A DNA stretch of 49,334 nt. Origin: Bacteroidota bacterium (GTDB lineage: Bacteria > Bacteroidota > Bacteroidia > Bacteroidales > CAIXZF01). Each line of letters starts with the position of its first letter. The stretch's first letter is position 1. Position numbers and translations under genes: made by a program. The stretch is from contig JAPLDE010000151.1 of NCBI GenBank assembly GCA_026391855.1, positions 1-49,334 on the forward strand. Direction: 5' to 3'. Below the pieces are notes generated by a model that made no database searches, was not told the origin of the DNA, and was given only the letters and a program-made list of their open reading frames with translations. Positions 35,793-44,649 of this stretch are shown piece by piece.

Positions 35793-36509
35793 TTAATAGG
35801 ACTTCACTTCACCTCCACCAAAAATTGTAACTCCTTTAATTACGAGGGTTTTTGAAAAATCTACCTGAACATAGTTTCTCTTATCAGCATAACCTCCAAA
35901 AACATGCATTACTTCAATTTTTACATTCCAGTCGGGGGGAACGATGAGGGTTGTTCCTCCAAACAAACATACAATTTCCAGTTCATTCACTCCGGGAGAC
36001 AATACTGCCTGAGTCAGGTTCAGTTTAGCACCGCCAAACACCGTAACTATCTTTCCACCCCGAAAATCAGGCGTGACAATATTCCGTTCTATACCGCTAA
36101 AAACAGCCACTTCGTCAAGATAGTCCTCTCCTTTACTTTCCTGAGTGAAGGAATGAAACCGGTGATGCCGGTGCGAGCCAAAAAGCAGGTATACCCCGAT
36201 GATAATAATGATACACGGCCAGAAGATCCGGTGAAGTTCAACCGGGATGTTTACGATATCAGGGATCAGAAAGACCGCTCCAAGGGTGATCAGGATCAGA
36301 CCAAATGTCCTGTTGCGGTCGAACAGGTTTATTACACCAATGGCAATCAGCAGCATCTCCCAGGAAAAAATAATATCGTGAAAGGTGTCGTTCATTAAAC
36401 CTGCATTTCTCAACAGGAGAACAAAGCCGAAGGCCAGTACCAGAATCCCGAAAACAACTGATTTGGGTTTGTGATTCCTTTTTCTGAATTCTTCATCAAA
36501 GATTTCCAT
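35793..36509 (-). CDS. LiaF-like membrane protein
   Basis: A 238-residue protein with four hydrophobic segments in the first 115 residues, as in LiaF-type transmembrane domains. A C-terminal beta-rich domain (about 140-238) repeats the pattern (V)FGGxxL: VFSGIERN, VTVFGGAKLNL, VCLFGGTTLIVP, HVFGGYADKR, VTIFGGGEVKSY. This matches the cell wall-active antibiotic response (LiaF C-terminal) domain. In Firmicutes LiaF restrains the LiaS kinase; here the downstream kinase is LytS-type instead, so an analogous inhibitory role is inferred. It is the first gene of a three-gene operon. Confidence 0.85.
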   Translation of the reverse strand: MEIFDEEFRKRNHKPKSVVFGILVLAFGFVLLLRNAGLMNDTFHDIIFSWEMLLIAIGVINLFDRNRTFGLILITLGAVFLIPDIVNIPVELHRIFWPCIIIIIGVYLLFGSHRHHRFHSFTQESKGEDYLDEVAVFSGIERNIVTPDFRGGKIVTVFGGAKLNLTQAVLSPGVNELEIVCLFGGTTLIVPPDWNVKIEVMHVFGGYADKRNYVQVDFSKTLVIKGVTIFGGGEVKSY

Positions 36510-36548
36510 ATCTGTATTTTATTATTGTTTTTACATCAATTAACGAAG

Positions 36549-36556
36549 CAAAAGTA
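36549..36556 (-). promoter_or_regulatory. -7 box of the LiaF-LytS-LytR operon
   Basis: On the minus strand this reads TACTTTTG, a perfect TAnnTTTG, 40 bases upstream of the start at 36509. A -33 box is only weakly present (TCTG about 17 bases further up). Confidence 0.4.
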
Positions 36557-36615
36557 AATCAGGTTTTTAAGGTCAGAAACATTAAGTCGGTAAATGAAGG
36601 AATTTTTACGGTAAA

Positions 36616-37812
36616 TCAGGGAAGTCTGGTACCGGGAAGTCTGTCGGAAGGTGGTTTAACCGAATCCGGCCAAAGCCGTCTCTGCTTTATTATGGTTTCA
36701 ACTACCGCTTTATCTGATTTAATAGTCCAGTCCACAGCCTGTTGGGTAGTGGTTTTATCCTCAGAAAAGTGAAAGAACAACACAGATTTTATAAGAGGAT
36801 AATTCTCCGTGATCCCATTAAAGGCTTCTTCAAACCATTTGCTGCGGCTACCTCCAACTGCCAGGCTGCTGAACTCAGTGATCATGATGGGTTTATGAAA
36901 TCTAGCGAGTTCTTTATAATGAGCCCCGAAGATTTCCCTGAAGGTCCACCACTTTGACCAGGCAGCTACAGTCCCGTAATTCAGTACATTCACTCCCACA
37001 TAGTCGACATATCTGTCACCCGGATAGTAATAATCGAAATAACCGTATGAAGGGTGGGGCGACCATATCCACAACACATTATCGGCACCGGCTACCTTGA
37101 AGACTTTATGTACATGGCGCCAGGCAGCCAGGAAATCCTTTACGTTGTTATTATGAGGTCCCCAGGGATACCTGTACGGGTCATTCATTTCATGGCCAAA
37201 TCGTAAAAAAATGGGTGCATTCACATCTTTGGCAGCCTTTGCCCATTCTTTTATATAACTGTCATACAAGCCTTTAGCAATATCGGCCAGCCCCTTTTGG
37301 TCTCTAAGTGACGGAGCTCTGAGCCCTGGTATCTCTTTACCATCAAAATCGCTTAACCAGGGTTCCCATGTTATAACTGGTATTGATCCTAACTCAAGAA
37401 TGGCCTGCACCTTCAACCGGGGAAAACCTTCTTCCGGTTTGCTTCCCCAGGCCGTATATATGTGAATCAACGGGAAAGTGGTTTTCAGCGTGTCCTCCAG
37501 GTCGATAATGCTCTCAAAGGATTCATTGGTCAGGTTATCATAAGCTCCCATCAGGATATATTTCGATGTTCTCAGAGAGTCGGGGTTGGTGAAGTAAGGC
37601 TTAAGCCACAACAGTTTGCTCTTACGCTGGGTTGATCTTTTTTCAACAATAATGTTGTTCTCAATATTAGTAACCACCGAGCCGGCTTTGTTCAACATGT
37701 TTTCCAGCGGGCCTTTCGATTTGTCACCCATAAGTATGAGGACCAACACGATAATAATCCCTGCGACCAGCGCAAGCAAGGTAAATAATAACCGGTGCCT
37801 TTTAGTTGCCAT
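36616..37812 (-). CDS. membrane-anchored GH26-like endo-beta-mannanase-type hydrolase
   Basis: A 398-residue protein with one N-terminal membrane helix (residues 9-28) and an exposed (beta/alpha)8 hydrolase domain. The GH26 hallmarks are RFGHEMND with the acid/base Glu208 and IMITEFSS with the nucleophile Glu313; WIWSPHPS near residue 248 also fits. GH26 enzymes cut beta-1,4-mannans or mixed/1,3-linked beta-glycans. The gene overlaps the synthase gene by 11 bases. In cellulose operons a hydrolase (BcsZ, GH8) trims or edits the nascent chain; a similar job here is inferred, and would hint at a mannan-like or related beta-glycan product. It is the last gene of the exopolysaccharide operon. Confidence 0.82.
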   Translation of the reverse strand: MATKRHRLLFTLLALVAGIIIVLVLILMGDKSKGPLENMLNKAGSVVTNIENNIIVEKRSTQRKSKLLWLKPYFTNPDSLRTSKYILMGAYDNLTNESFESIIDLEDTLKTTFPLIHIYTAWGSKPEEGFPRLKVQAILELGSIPVITWEPWLSDFDGKEIPGLRAPSLRDQKGLADIAKGLYDSYIKEWAKAAKDVNAPIFLRFGHEMNDPYRYPWGPHNNNVKDFLAAWRHVHKVFKVAGADNVLWIWSPHPSYGYFDYYYPGDRYVDYVGVNVLNYGTVAAWSKWWTFREIFGAHYKELARFHKPIMITEFSSLAVGGSRSKWFEEAFNGITENYPLIKSVLFFHFSEDKTTTQQAVDWTIKSDKAVVETIIKQRRLWPDSVKPPSDRLPGTRLP

Positions 37813-39403
37813 CCGTTAGAGTATTAATATTTTCAACATCAATCTGCTCCCATGGGTCCTCTTCTTTCAGGTTCCTGGCTCCCCAGGCTGCATAGAGTCC
37901 GGCCAGTGTCATTACCAGGGCCAGTGTCATAAAACCGAGCATCCCCCAGGTTTTTTCAGCGGTCATCACAAGTTCTCCTTCTGGTGTAAGGTAACGACGG
38001 TGAAGGTAAATGATAGTCACGGTTATCAGGAATGCTGCCACAAATATCACCAGTGGCCGGGCAAAAGGAGTGACAATGCCGGTAACCGCCTTTTTAGCCG
38101 TAGGGATATAGGGAATTTCGACATTCACCAGGGCGAGGAGAAAACCAAGGCTGTATACCGGCCAGCAGGCATATTTCAATACCATTCCTCTCCAGTGAAA
38201 GCCCCTTTCCGTTTCCGGGTGAGCCATCCAGCGTTGAGCGTAGATATAGATCCCCAGAGCCATCACAACGACAAAAGATCCGTGTATAATAAACTCAACG
38301 AATGACATATGCGCCGGCATAGCCCCGGTAGCAAAATATACAAAAGGAATGAGGGTAAAAAAGAAGGTGATCAATCCGGTCAGGTAATAGGTACTGATTG
38401 CTGTATAAGAGATCTTTTGCCAGAAGGAAAGTTTGCTGAAAAGGGCAGGTAACTCAACAAAAGTGATCTCGAAGACCCCCCTGGCCCATTTGAGTTGTTG
38501 CTTGCAAAAAGACCCGAAATCTTCAGGAACCAGCCCACGACTTACAATTACGGGGTTATAGACTGAATTCCAACCCTTTGCATGTAACCGTATGGAAGTC
38601 AGCAAGTCCTCTGCCAGCCCTATTCCATGTCCTCCAATACTCTCCAGCGCTCTCCTCCTGAAAGTACAGTTGGCACCAATGGCGACGGAACATCCAAGTC
38701 CGTTTAACCCCATTTGTGTGGGGCCATAGAAAGTGTAAGTCTGTTCGGCTGCTCCCCTGGCAGTAAAAGACCGGTATTGATTATAATATGCCTGCGACAC
38801 CTGGACAAACCCTACCTTTTCATCCTGAAAATACCCCAAGACATTATCCAGAAAACCCGGAAAGGGAATATGGTCAGGATCGAGGACCAGAATAAAGTCC
38901 TCCGTTGTCATACCTAAGGCCCGGTTTATCTTTCCTGCCTTGGCACCTTCTGTATTGTATAGTTCAAGGAGATTAGCCCCATGCCTGTCCGCTAACCTGC
39001 CTATCTCCGGATTATCAGAATCAGTGAGCAGGTAGGTCTGGTGCGGATAGGTCACATTTCTGCATGCGGCCAGGGTCTTCTCAAACATGGATAGAGGTTC
39101 TCCATGGGTACAGGTGGTAAAAATCGCCACCTTTAATCCCTGAGCCGGTGTAATTTGTTCCGGCTTCCTGATATACAGGTAGTTTATCCAGATCAGAATG
39201 ATTCGGATAACACTATACCAGAATATAACGCTGAAAATCAGGTAAAACCACCAGTCTCCGACATGCTCAGGACGAAACCACCAGTCGGCCAGCAGAAATA
39301 CACTGATCACTCCGGCAATGGTGAACATTAACAGGATAAACCTGTCTACATTCCTGATGCGGGGAGAAATCCTGTAACTCCAGAGATCCTTGTTACTGCT
39401 CAC
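37802..39403 (-). CDS. cellulose-synthase-like family 2 glycosyltransferase
   Basis: A 533-residue processive-type GT2. Two N-terminal membrane helices precede the cytosolic catalytic domain; five or so helices follow. Motifs are AKAGKINRAL near residue 154, DPDH (Asp175, Asp177), AED (264-266, the usual TED position) and QQLKWARG (302-309), the Q(Q/R)xRW motif with Lys for Arg. These are shared with BcsA and related beta-glycan synthases that polymerise and push the chain through the inner membrane. No PilZ domain or RxxxR motif is visible at the C-terminus, so c-di-GMP control is not evident. It directly abuts the outer-membrane gene and overlaps the GH26 gene. Confidence 0.88.
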   Translation of the reverse strand: MSSNKDLWSYRISPRIRNVDRFILLMFTIAGVISVFLLADWWFRPEHVGDWWFYLIFSVIFWYSVIRIILIWINYLYIRKPEQITPAQGLKVAIFTTCTHGEPLSMFEKTLAACRNVTYPHQTYLLTDSDNPEIGRLADRHGANLLELYNTEGAKAGKINRALGMTTEDFILVLDPDHIPFPGFLDNVLGYFQDEKVGFVQVSQAYYNQYRSFTARGAAEQTYTFYGPTQMGLNGLGCSVAIGANCTFRRRALESIGGHGIGLAEDLLTSIRLHAKGWNSVYNPVIVSRGLVPEDFGSFCKQQLKWARGVFEITFVELPALFSKLSFWQKISYTAISTYYLTGLITFFFTLIPFVYFATGAMPAHMSFVEFIIHGSFVVVMALGIYIYAQRWMAHPETERGFHWRGMVLKYACWPVYSLGFLLALVNVEIPYIPTAKKAVTGIVTPFARPLVIFVAAFLITVTIIYLHRRYLTPEGELVMTAEKTWGMLGFMTLALVMTLAGLYAAWGARNLKEEDPWEQIDVENINTLTDGN

Positions 39404-40918
39404 CTACCATCTCTTTTTTATCCCGATTATTAAATAATTACTGGTGTAATACAATGTCTTGCTGAATAAATACTCTCCTTTCAGCGATACACTCCCCGAC
39501 AGCTGCCATTCTAAATACATTTTGACCTCTATAGGAGAAAAGGTCTTATCCATAAATCCTCTTTCAATCACTGTATCATTATACGCTGTTGTTGACAAAT
39601 ACAAGAAAGGAAGAGAGGTAGTGGCAAGGAAGCCATAACTACCGCTTCCGCCAATCCTGATGTTTTTTGCAGGATGAAGAAGAAAGGTGCCGAGAATTGA
39701 GTGAATCACTTGATTTTCAGGCGTAAAGTAAGGATTATATATGCCATTAATGTTAGTGTATTTGGTGGGATCAGCCAATATTTCCGATAGTGGCAAGGCC
39801 GCATTGAACCTGCTTTCCTTTGAGCTGCTGTAATTAAAGCTATATCCCAACCGTACTTCCAGTATCCCTCCTGTCAGTGGGGGTGTTAAAATCCATGCAC
39901 CAACTGAGCTGACTGAATTATTATCTGTTGAATAACTGTTGGTTTCAAACACGATCTTTCCGGTCCATCTGCCCTGGTGGTTCCATCCAAGGGAGATCCC
40001 TCCGTGATTTTCCGTCACGCGGCTCTCCAAGCTGCTGAGGGTTGACAGGTAAGGGCGATGATCCATTTCGGCCGATAGCAGAAATTCCCGTCCAAGTTTC
40101 TTATTCAGGGCAACATCCCATAAAAAAGTAGTTGCGGAAATGACAGGATCATTGAATAAACCCGCACCCAGCCGTACTTCCAATGATATCGGGCGGAAAT
40201 AACTCCGGTTTGTTGCCCGTAACATTTGTCTGGAATTGGTACTTCCATTGTATGTATAAAGAGGGTACTGAAAATGTATTTCCGGGGAAATCAGGGAGCT
40301 GACCGGCATACCCCAATCTATTTCAGGTTTGACTGTTTTCAATGGCTGATCGTCACTGCTAAAGGACGTGTTAATCCCAATCCAGGGTGCTTTCTCTGCC
40401 TCAACATTTTTTAGCAAATCCATAACTCCCTGATTATCAGGTTCACGTATAAGGATTGAATGCAAGGTATCCATCGCCATCTTATAATTTCCGGTCCAAT
40501 ATGCTATTTTTGCCAGGGTGATCGTTGCCTCGGTATTCACTGGGTAGTAAGTAAGAAACTTGCGGATGATTATATTGGCCTTGTTGAAGTCACCAATCTC
40601 GACCAGCATCATTCCATAGTCCAGCAGCAGGAATTTATTGCCGGGAAATTTCTCAATCGCTTCCTCATATAACCGTTTGCTGAGATGGAATTGCTGTCCC
40701 CAATAGGCAGTTTGCGCATATATCCAGATGGCGTCAGCATTGCCGGGATGATCCTGATGATACGATGACAGCAGTTTCATCGCAGGGTTGATCTCACCCT
40801 TCTCCCTTAAATTTTTAGCAAGAGTCAGCGTGTCGATGCCTGTCTGACCGAAGACAACCCCGTACATTACCAGGCTTAACAAGAGCACCAATGTGCTTAT
40901 CTTATTGATAATCATCAA
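39404..40918 (-). CDS. TPR plus outer-membrane beta-barrel exopolysaccharide exporter
   Basis: A 504-residue protein with a signal peptide (first 24 residues). Roughly residues 27-175 form four TPR-like helical repeats (WIYAQTAYWGQQFHLSKRLY, LDYGMMLVEIGDFNKANIII, LAKIAYWTGNYKMAMDTL). The rest is a chain of amphipathic beta strands typical of an outer-membrane barrel, finishing with an aromatic residue (IGIKKRW), a barrel-insertion-type end. The TPR-plus-barrel layout resembles BcsC, PgaA and the YaiO family, which let polysaccharides cross the outer membrane. The next gene begins immediately after its stop. Function is inferred from architecture and neighbours. Confidence 0.8.
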   Translation of the reverse strand: MMIINKISTLVLLLSLVMYGVVFGQTGIDTLTLAKNLREKGEINPAMKLLSSYHQDHPGNADAIWIYAQTAYWGQQFHLSKRLYEEAIEKFPGNKFLLLDYGMMLVEIGDFNKANIIIRKFLTYYPVNTEATITLAKIAYWTGNYKMAMDTLHSILIREPDNQGVMDLLKNVEAEKAPWIGINTSFSSDDQPLKTVKPEIDWGMPVSSLISPEIHFQYPLYTYNGSTNSRQMLRATNRSYFRPISLEVRLGAGLFNDPVISATTFLWDVALNKKLGREFLLSAEMDHRPYLSTLSSLESRVTENHGGISLGWNHQGRWTGKIVFETNSYSTDNNSVSSVGAWILTPPLTGGILEVRLGYSFNYSSSKESRFNAALPLSEILADPTKYTNINGIYNPYFTPENQVIHSILGTFLLHPAKNIRIGGSGSYGFLATTSLPFLYLSTTAYNDTVIERGFMDKTFSPIEVKMYLEWQLSGSVSLKGEYLFSKTLYYTSNYLIIGIKKRW

Positions 40919-40930
40919 TTTAATTTATTT

Positions 40931-41872
40931 TTATACAAGATAGGTACGGGTCAGTCCATCGAACAGATTTACCGGTTCGTGGAAAGGGATGATAGATAAT
41001 AGTCTGGCGTTACATCCTCTGTTGTCCCAGAGTTCATTTTCCCGGTATGGCAATGAGTATGAAATATGAAGGGTTTCCGCTGACAGCTGCCTGAAAAAGG
41101 CAGCGATTTCCCTGAGTGAGTATGAAATACCGCTGCATACATTTATGATCTGGTTTTCACTCCGGGGGTTGCCGATCAATTGGGAGATATAATAAACCAC
41201 ATCTTCTACGGCCAGGTAATCTCTTTTCTGGGCTCCCTGGCGCATCTCGAATTTTTCATGACGTTGGAAAGCCCTGGCCAACTGTGGAATAAATGTGTTT
41301 TCCGGCATATCCTTCCCATATAAATTGAACAACCTGAGGATGGTAAATGGTTTCTTCAAAATGGCCGAATGAGTCTGGATCAGGTTTTCTGCCATTAGCT
41401 TCGTCAGCGAATACGGCGATAACGGAAGAGTAACCTGGTCTTCCCTGAAAGGGGCAGTGTTTTTCATCCCGTAAACCTCGCTGGTGCTGAAAAAGAATAA
41501 GTTACAATAATTCATATCCCGCAATGCCTCCAGCAGGTTCAGCGTTCCTTCAACATTGGTTTTGTATAGCAAATTGAAGTTTGAAAAGTTACGCGACCTG
41601 TCGAGTAAGGCGGCCAGGTGAAAAATATAATCCGGCTCAAGAAATCCAATAAGCTCATCAACCTTCTGTTTATCAGTCATATCCAAAATAAACAGTTTTA
41701 CATTCGGGCAATTTTCCCCCAATGTCTTTGACAACATATTAAAAGATATATCAACAACATAGAAAGTTGATTCCGGGTTAACAAGAAATTCGAGCAACCT
41801 GGAACCAATATACCCTCCCCCACCGGTTATGAGCACTTTCTTGTTTTTCAGAAGGCTTATTTCAGGGTCCAT
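40931..41872 (-). CDS. NAD-dependent epimerase/dehydratase (SDR), nucleotide-sugar type
   Basis: A 313-residue extended SDR enzyme. The NAD(P) site is VLITGGGGYIGSRLLEF near residues 14-30, the catalytic Ser/Thr lie in FFSTSEVYGM near residue 128, and the Tyr-Lys pair is in PYSLTKLMAE (residues 153-162). It follows CDP-glucose 4,6-dehydratase with a 16-base overlap, so it probably acts on CDP-4-keto-6-deoxyglucose or a derived sugar, as abequose, paratose and tyvelose pathway enzymes do. Which product it makes cannot be told from the sequence. The next gene of the operon is 12 bases away. Confidence 0.8.
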   Translation of the reverse strand: MDPEISLLKNKKVLITGGGGYIGSRLLEFLVNPESTFYVVDISFNMLSKTLGENCPNVKLFILDMTDKQKVDELIGFLEPDYIFHLAALLDRSRNFSNFNLLYKTNVEGTLNLLEALRDMNYCNLFFFSTSEVYGMKNTAPFREDQVTLPLSPYSLTKLMAENLIQTHSAILKKPFTILRLFNLYGKDMPENTFIPQLARAFQRHEKFEMRQGAQKRDYLAVEDVVYYISQLIGNPRSENQIINVCSGISYSLREIAAFFRQLSAETLHISYSLPYRENELWDNRGCNARLLSIIPFHEPVNLFDGLTRTYLV

Positions 41873-42954
41873 ATCAATGATTTTTTTGATGCATCTATAA
41901 TGTAATTATCCAGGTCGCGGAGTGTATTTACCCCGATATTGCCGTAATAGTCCCTGTACCAGGAGAGGGTATGCTTAACAGTAACCGGAAAGCTCCAAAC
42001 ATTGTCCCATAAAAGCTTCATTTTCGCCTTGGAACTGTCGAGGTACAGAAAGGATGCCTCATGTGGCTGTTTGTTAGTATTAACCTCATATTTCACAGAA
42101 GGCCATGACAATATTGATTCTTTAACCAAATCAAGTACCGATACATTACTGGAAAGTTCCGGGCCAAAATTCCAGGCTTCGGCAATTTCTGTTTTTCCTT
42201 CCAACAGTTCCCACCCCAATAAAAGATAACCGCTGAGAGGTTCCAGTACATGCTGCCAGGGCCGGGTTGCCAGCGGGTATCTCAGCTGCAGGATATGTTG
42301 CGAAGAAGCAGCCCTGATCAGGTCAGGTACAATCCGGTCCGGCGCCCAGTCACCCCCTCCGATTACATTTCCTGCCCTCGCTGAAGCGACCAGAACATGG
42401 TGATCGTGGCCAAACCCGGAGGGGTTAAAAAAGGATTGCCGGTATGAGGCAGTTACCAGTTCTGCACATCCTTTGGATGCACTGTAAGGATCTTTCCCTC
42501 CCAGTGGGTCATTCTCCCGGTAACCCCATGCCCATTCCCTGTTGTCATAGCATTTATCACTGGTAACAATGACCACAGCTTTCAGGTTTTGAAGCTCCCT
42601 GCTGCATTCCAGTACGTTAACCGTCCCCATAATATTGGTCCGAAAGGTCCCGACCGGTCTTTCATAGGAAGCTCGGACCAGGGCCTGTGCAGCCAGGTGA
42701 AAAATGATATCAGGATCAATGCCAAGAAGGATCTCTTTTAGGTGTTCTCCATCGTTAATATCTTGTATTACAGATGTATATGGAAAATCAAGTAAGGAAA
42801 GATGATCCGGTTCTGTGGCCGGCTCAAGGGCAATTCCATAAACGTCAGCTCCCATCCGGTGAAGCCAGTAGGTAAGCCACGATCCTTTGAAACCGGTGTG
42901 ACCGGTTACGACTACCCTTTTTCCCTTGTATATCCCGCCAAATAACTGACTCAT
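41857..42954 (-). CDS. rfbG: CDP-glucose 4,6-dehydratase
   Basis: A 365-residue SDR that converts CDP-glucose to CDP-4-keto-6-deoxyglucose. Motifs are the nucleotide site VVVTGHTGFKGSWLTYWL near residues 14-31, the IVTSDKCYDNREWAWGYRE segment that is characteristic of RfbG, and the DPYSASKGCAELV catalytic Tyr-Lys. ARAGNVIGGGDWAPDRIVPD matches the family closely. I chose the ATG at 42954 because it shares a base with the rfbF stop (TAATG); a start at 42969 would add five residues. The end overlaps the SDR gene. The identification is strong. Confidence 0.92.
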   Translation of the reverse strand: MSQLFGGIYKGKRVVVTGHTGFKGSWLTYWLHRMGADVYGIALEPATEPDHLSLLDFPYTSVIQDINDGEHLKEILLGIDPDIIFHLAAQALVRASYERPVGTFRTNIMGTVNVLECSRELQNLKAVVIVTSDKCYDNREWAWGYRENDPLGGKDPYSASKGCAELVTASYRQSFFNPSGFGHDHHVLVASARAGNVIGGGDWAPDRIVPDLIRAASSQHILQLRYPLATRPWQHVLEPLSGYLLLGWELLEGKTEIAEAWNFGPELSSNVSVLDLVKESILSWPSVKYEVNTNKQPHEASFLYLDSSKAKMKLLWDNVWSFPVTVKHTLSWYRDYYGNIGVNTLRDLDNYIIDASKKSLIWTLK

Positions 42955-43714
42955 TACCATTTCTTCCATAATACTTCATTTTTTGCCCACATTTCATCCA
43001 ACACTACTTTATCACGGAGGGTATCCATTGGTTTCCAGAACCCATGATGCTGATAGGCAAACAATTCACCGTCCCTTGATATGTTTTCCAGCGGGCTTTT
43101 TTCCCAAACAACAGGATCTCCTCCGTCCAGATAATTGAAAATACCGGGTTCACAAACAAAAAATCCACCATTAATCCAACCGCCGTCACCCCTTGGTTTC
43201 TCGATGAAGGATGAAACCCTGTTATCCCCTTCCTCCAGCTTCATGGCCCCAAAACGACCTTCCGGCTGAACCGCGGTCATCGTAAGCAATTTCCCATGTT
43301 GTTGGTGGAAACTCAGTAACCTATCCATTTCTATATCTGCGACTCCGTCAAAGTCTCTTCACAAAGAAATTTTTCCGCTCTTTTAATACGGCCGCCTGTC
43401 ATCGTGTTCAACCCGGTGTCAAGAATAGTCACCTTCCATGGTTCGCTCTGGGTATGATGGATCTCCATTGAATTCTCCGCCAGGTTGAAGGTCACATCCG
43501 ATTGGTGCAGGAAGTAGTTGGCAAAATATTCCTTGATGACATAGCTCCTATATCCCCCAAGTATCACAAAATCAGTGAATCCATAATAGGAATAGATTTT
43601 CATGATGTGCCATAATACAGGTTTGTCACCAATTTGCACCATAGGTTTAGGGATCAGGTTGGTTTCCTCACTCAGCCTGGTTCCAAACCCTCCTGCCAGA
43701 ATCGCTACCTTCAT
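42954..43714 (-). pseudogene. rfbF: glucose-1-phosphate cytidylyltransferase, frameshifted by an internal deletion
   Basis: The N-terminal half (from 43714) reads [20 protein letters not shown] with the nucleotidyltransferase signature and runs to [15 protein letters not shown], then goes out of frame and stops near 43331. The C-terminal half is intact in another frame from [20 protein letters not shown] through GRFGAMKLEE to KKW. RfbF relatives have a F-M-L-T-Y-G stretch between these halves. It is missing here, consistent with a loss of about 16 nt around 43350-43352. RfbF makes CDP-glucose, the substrate of the following rfbG. Either the CDP-sugar branch is inactive in this strain or the sequence has an error. 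I treat the two halves as one gene. Confidence 0.85.
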
Positions 43715-43849
43715 AATAATGCATTTAGATTAATAAATGGTTAACACACTGCGAAACTAATAGCAACTTAGCTGACAGAAAAACGGAATAGGTTAACCCC
43801 TGAAGTTTGTCGGTGTTTGGCCGGTTTTTATCCGGGTTTGAAATTTCGG

Positions 43850-44539
43850 TCAGAATCCGATGATACGGTGAAACTCGTCAATATATCCATCGCTGATGGG
43901 GATGAGCTTGTCCCTGATTTTTATCTTGTTTCGCTGGACGGATTCAATCTTAGCAATAGACACAATATAAGAACGGTGGACCCTGACAAACTGGCTGGAA
44001 GGTAATTTCAGCTGGATCGCTTTCAGGTTCATGAGTGATAAGATCGGTTTGCCTCCGCAATAGATCTTCAGGTAATCGTCCAATCCTTCAATATATTCAA
44101 TATCCCTGTAATTAATTTTAAGTAGCTGATATTCAGACTTTATAAAGATAAAATCCTGACGGTACAGGTTCGCGCCGGAAGAAGCATATGCTATTTCTTC
44201 TGCTTTGTTGACAGCCCTGACAAACCTTTCGAATTCAACAGGTTTTACCAGGTAATCAACGGCATCCAGGGCAAATCCCTCCACGGCATATTCTCTGAAA
44301 GCAGTAACAAAGATAACCATGGGCGGATTTTTCAGGGTTTTCAACAGTTGGATGCCATTCAACCCAGGCATGATGACATCAAGAAATATCAGATCAGCTT
44401 TATCATCTTTGAGCTTACGGGCTGCTTCGAAGGGATCCGAAAAGGTACCCTTCATCTGTAAAGTATTTACCCTTGAAATATATTCGGTAAGCAATTCCAA
44501 TGCGAGCGGGTCATCATCAACAACAATGCAACTGATCAT
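43850..44539 (-). CDS. LytTR-type response regulator (orphan)
   Basis: A 229-residue regulator: receiver domain with CIVVDDDPLALEL, the phosphoacceptor Asp in LIFLDVIMPG, FVTAFREYA and LVKPVEFERF, then a LytTR domain with IEYIEGLDDYLKIY and FVRVHRSYIVSI. No histidine kinase is adjacent, unlike the LytTR gene at 33984-34733. It lies 135 bases upstream of the rfbF/exopolysaccharide operon on the same strand, so it may regulate or be co-transcribed with that operon. Confidence in the family is high; the target is inferred. Confidence 0.9.
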   Translation of the reverse strand: MISCIVVDDDPLALELLTEYISRVNTLQMKGTFSDPFEAARKLKDDKADLIFLDVIMPGLNGIQLLKTLKNPPMVIFVTAFREYAVEGFALDAVDYLVKPVEFERFVRAVNKAEEIAYASSGANLYRQDFIFIKSEYQLLKINYRDIEYIEGLDDYLKIYCGGKPILSLMNLKAIQLKLPSSQFVRVHRSYIVSIAKIESVQRNKIKIRDKLIPISDGYIDEFHRIIGF

Positions 44540-44649
44540 GTAGGCCGTTTTAACAGATCCCCGGTAAATTTAGGAAATCCTTTCTTGTAAGACACACTTA
44601 TGACTAATTTCTTACGGAAAGGTTTAAAATTGATGATTGGGAATACAGA

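Noticed and set aside
42954..43328. Separate gene encoding a 124-residue cytidylyltransferase-like protein
   Set aside because: It is the out-of-frame C-terminal half of rfbF; its residues continue the N-terminal half without a start of its own, and the frame before its ATG still encodes rfbF.
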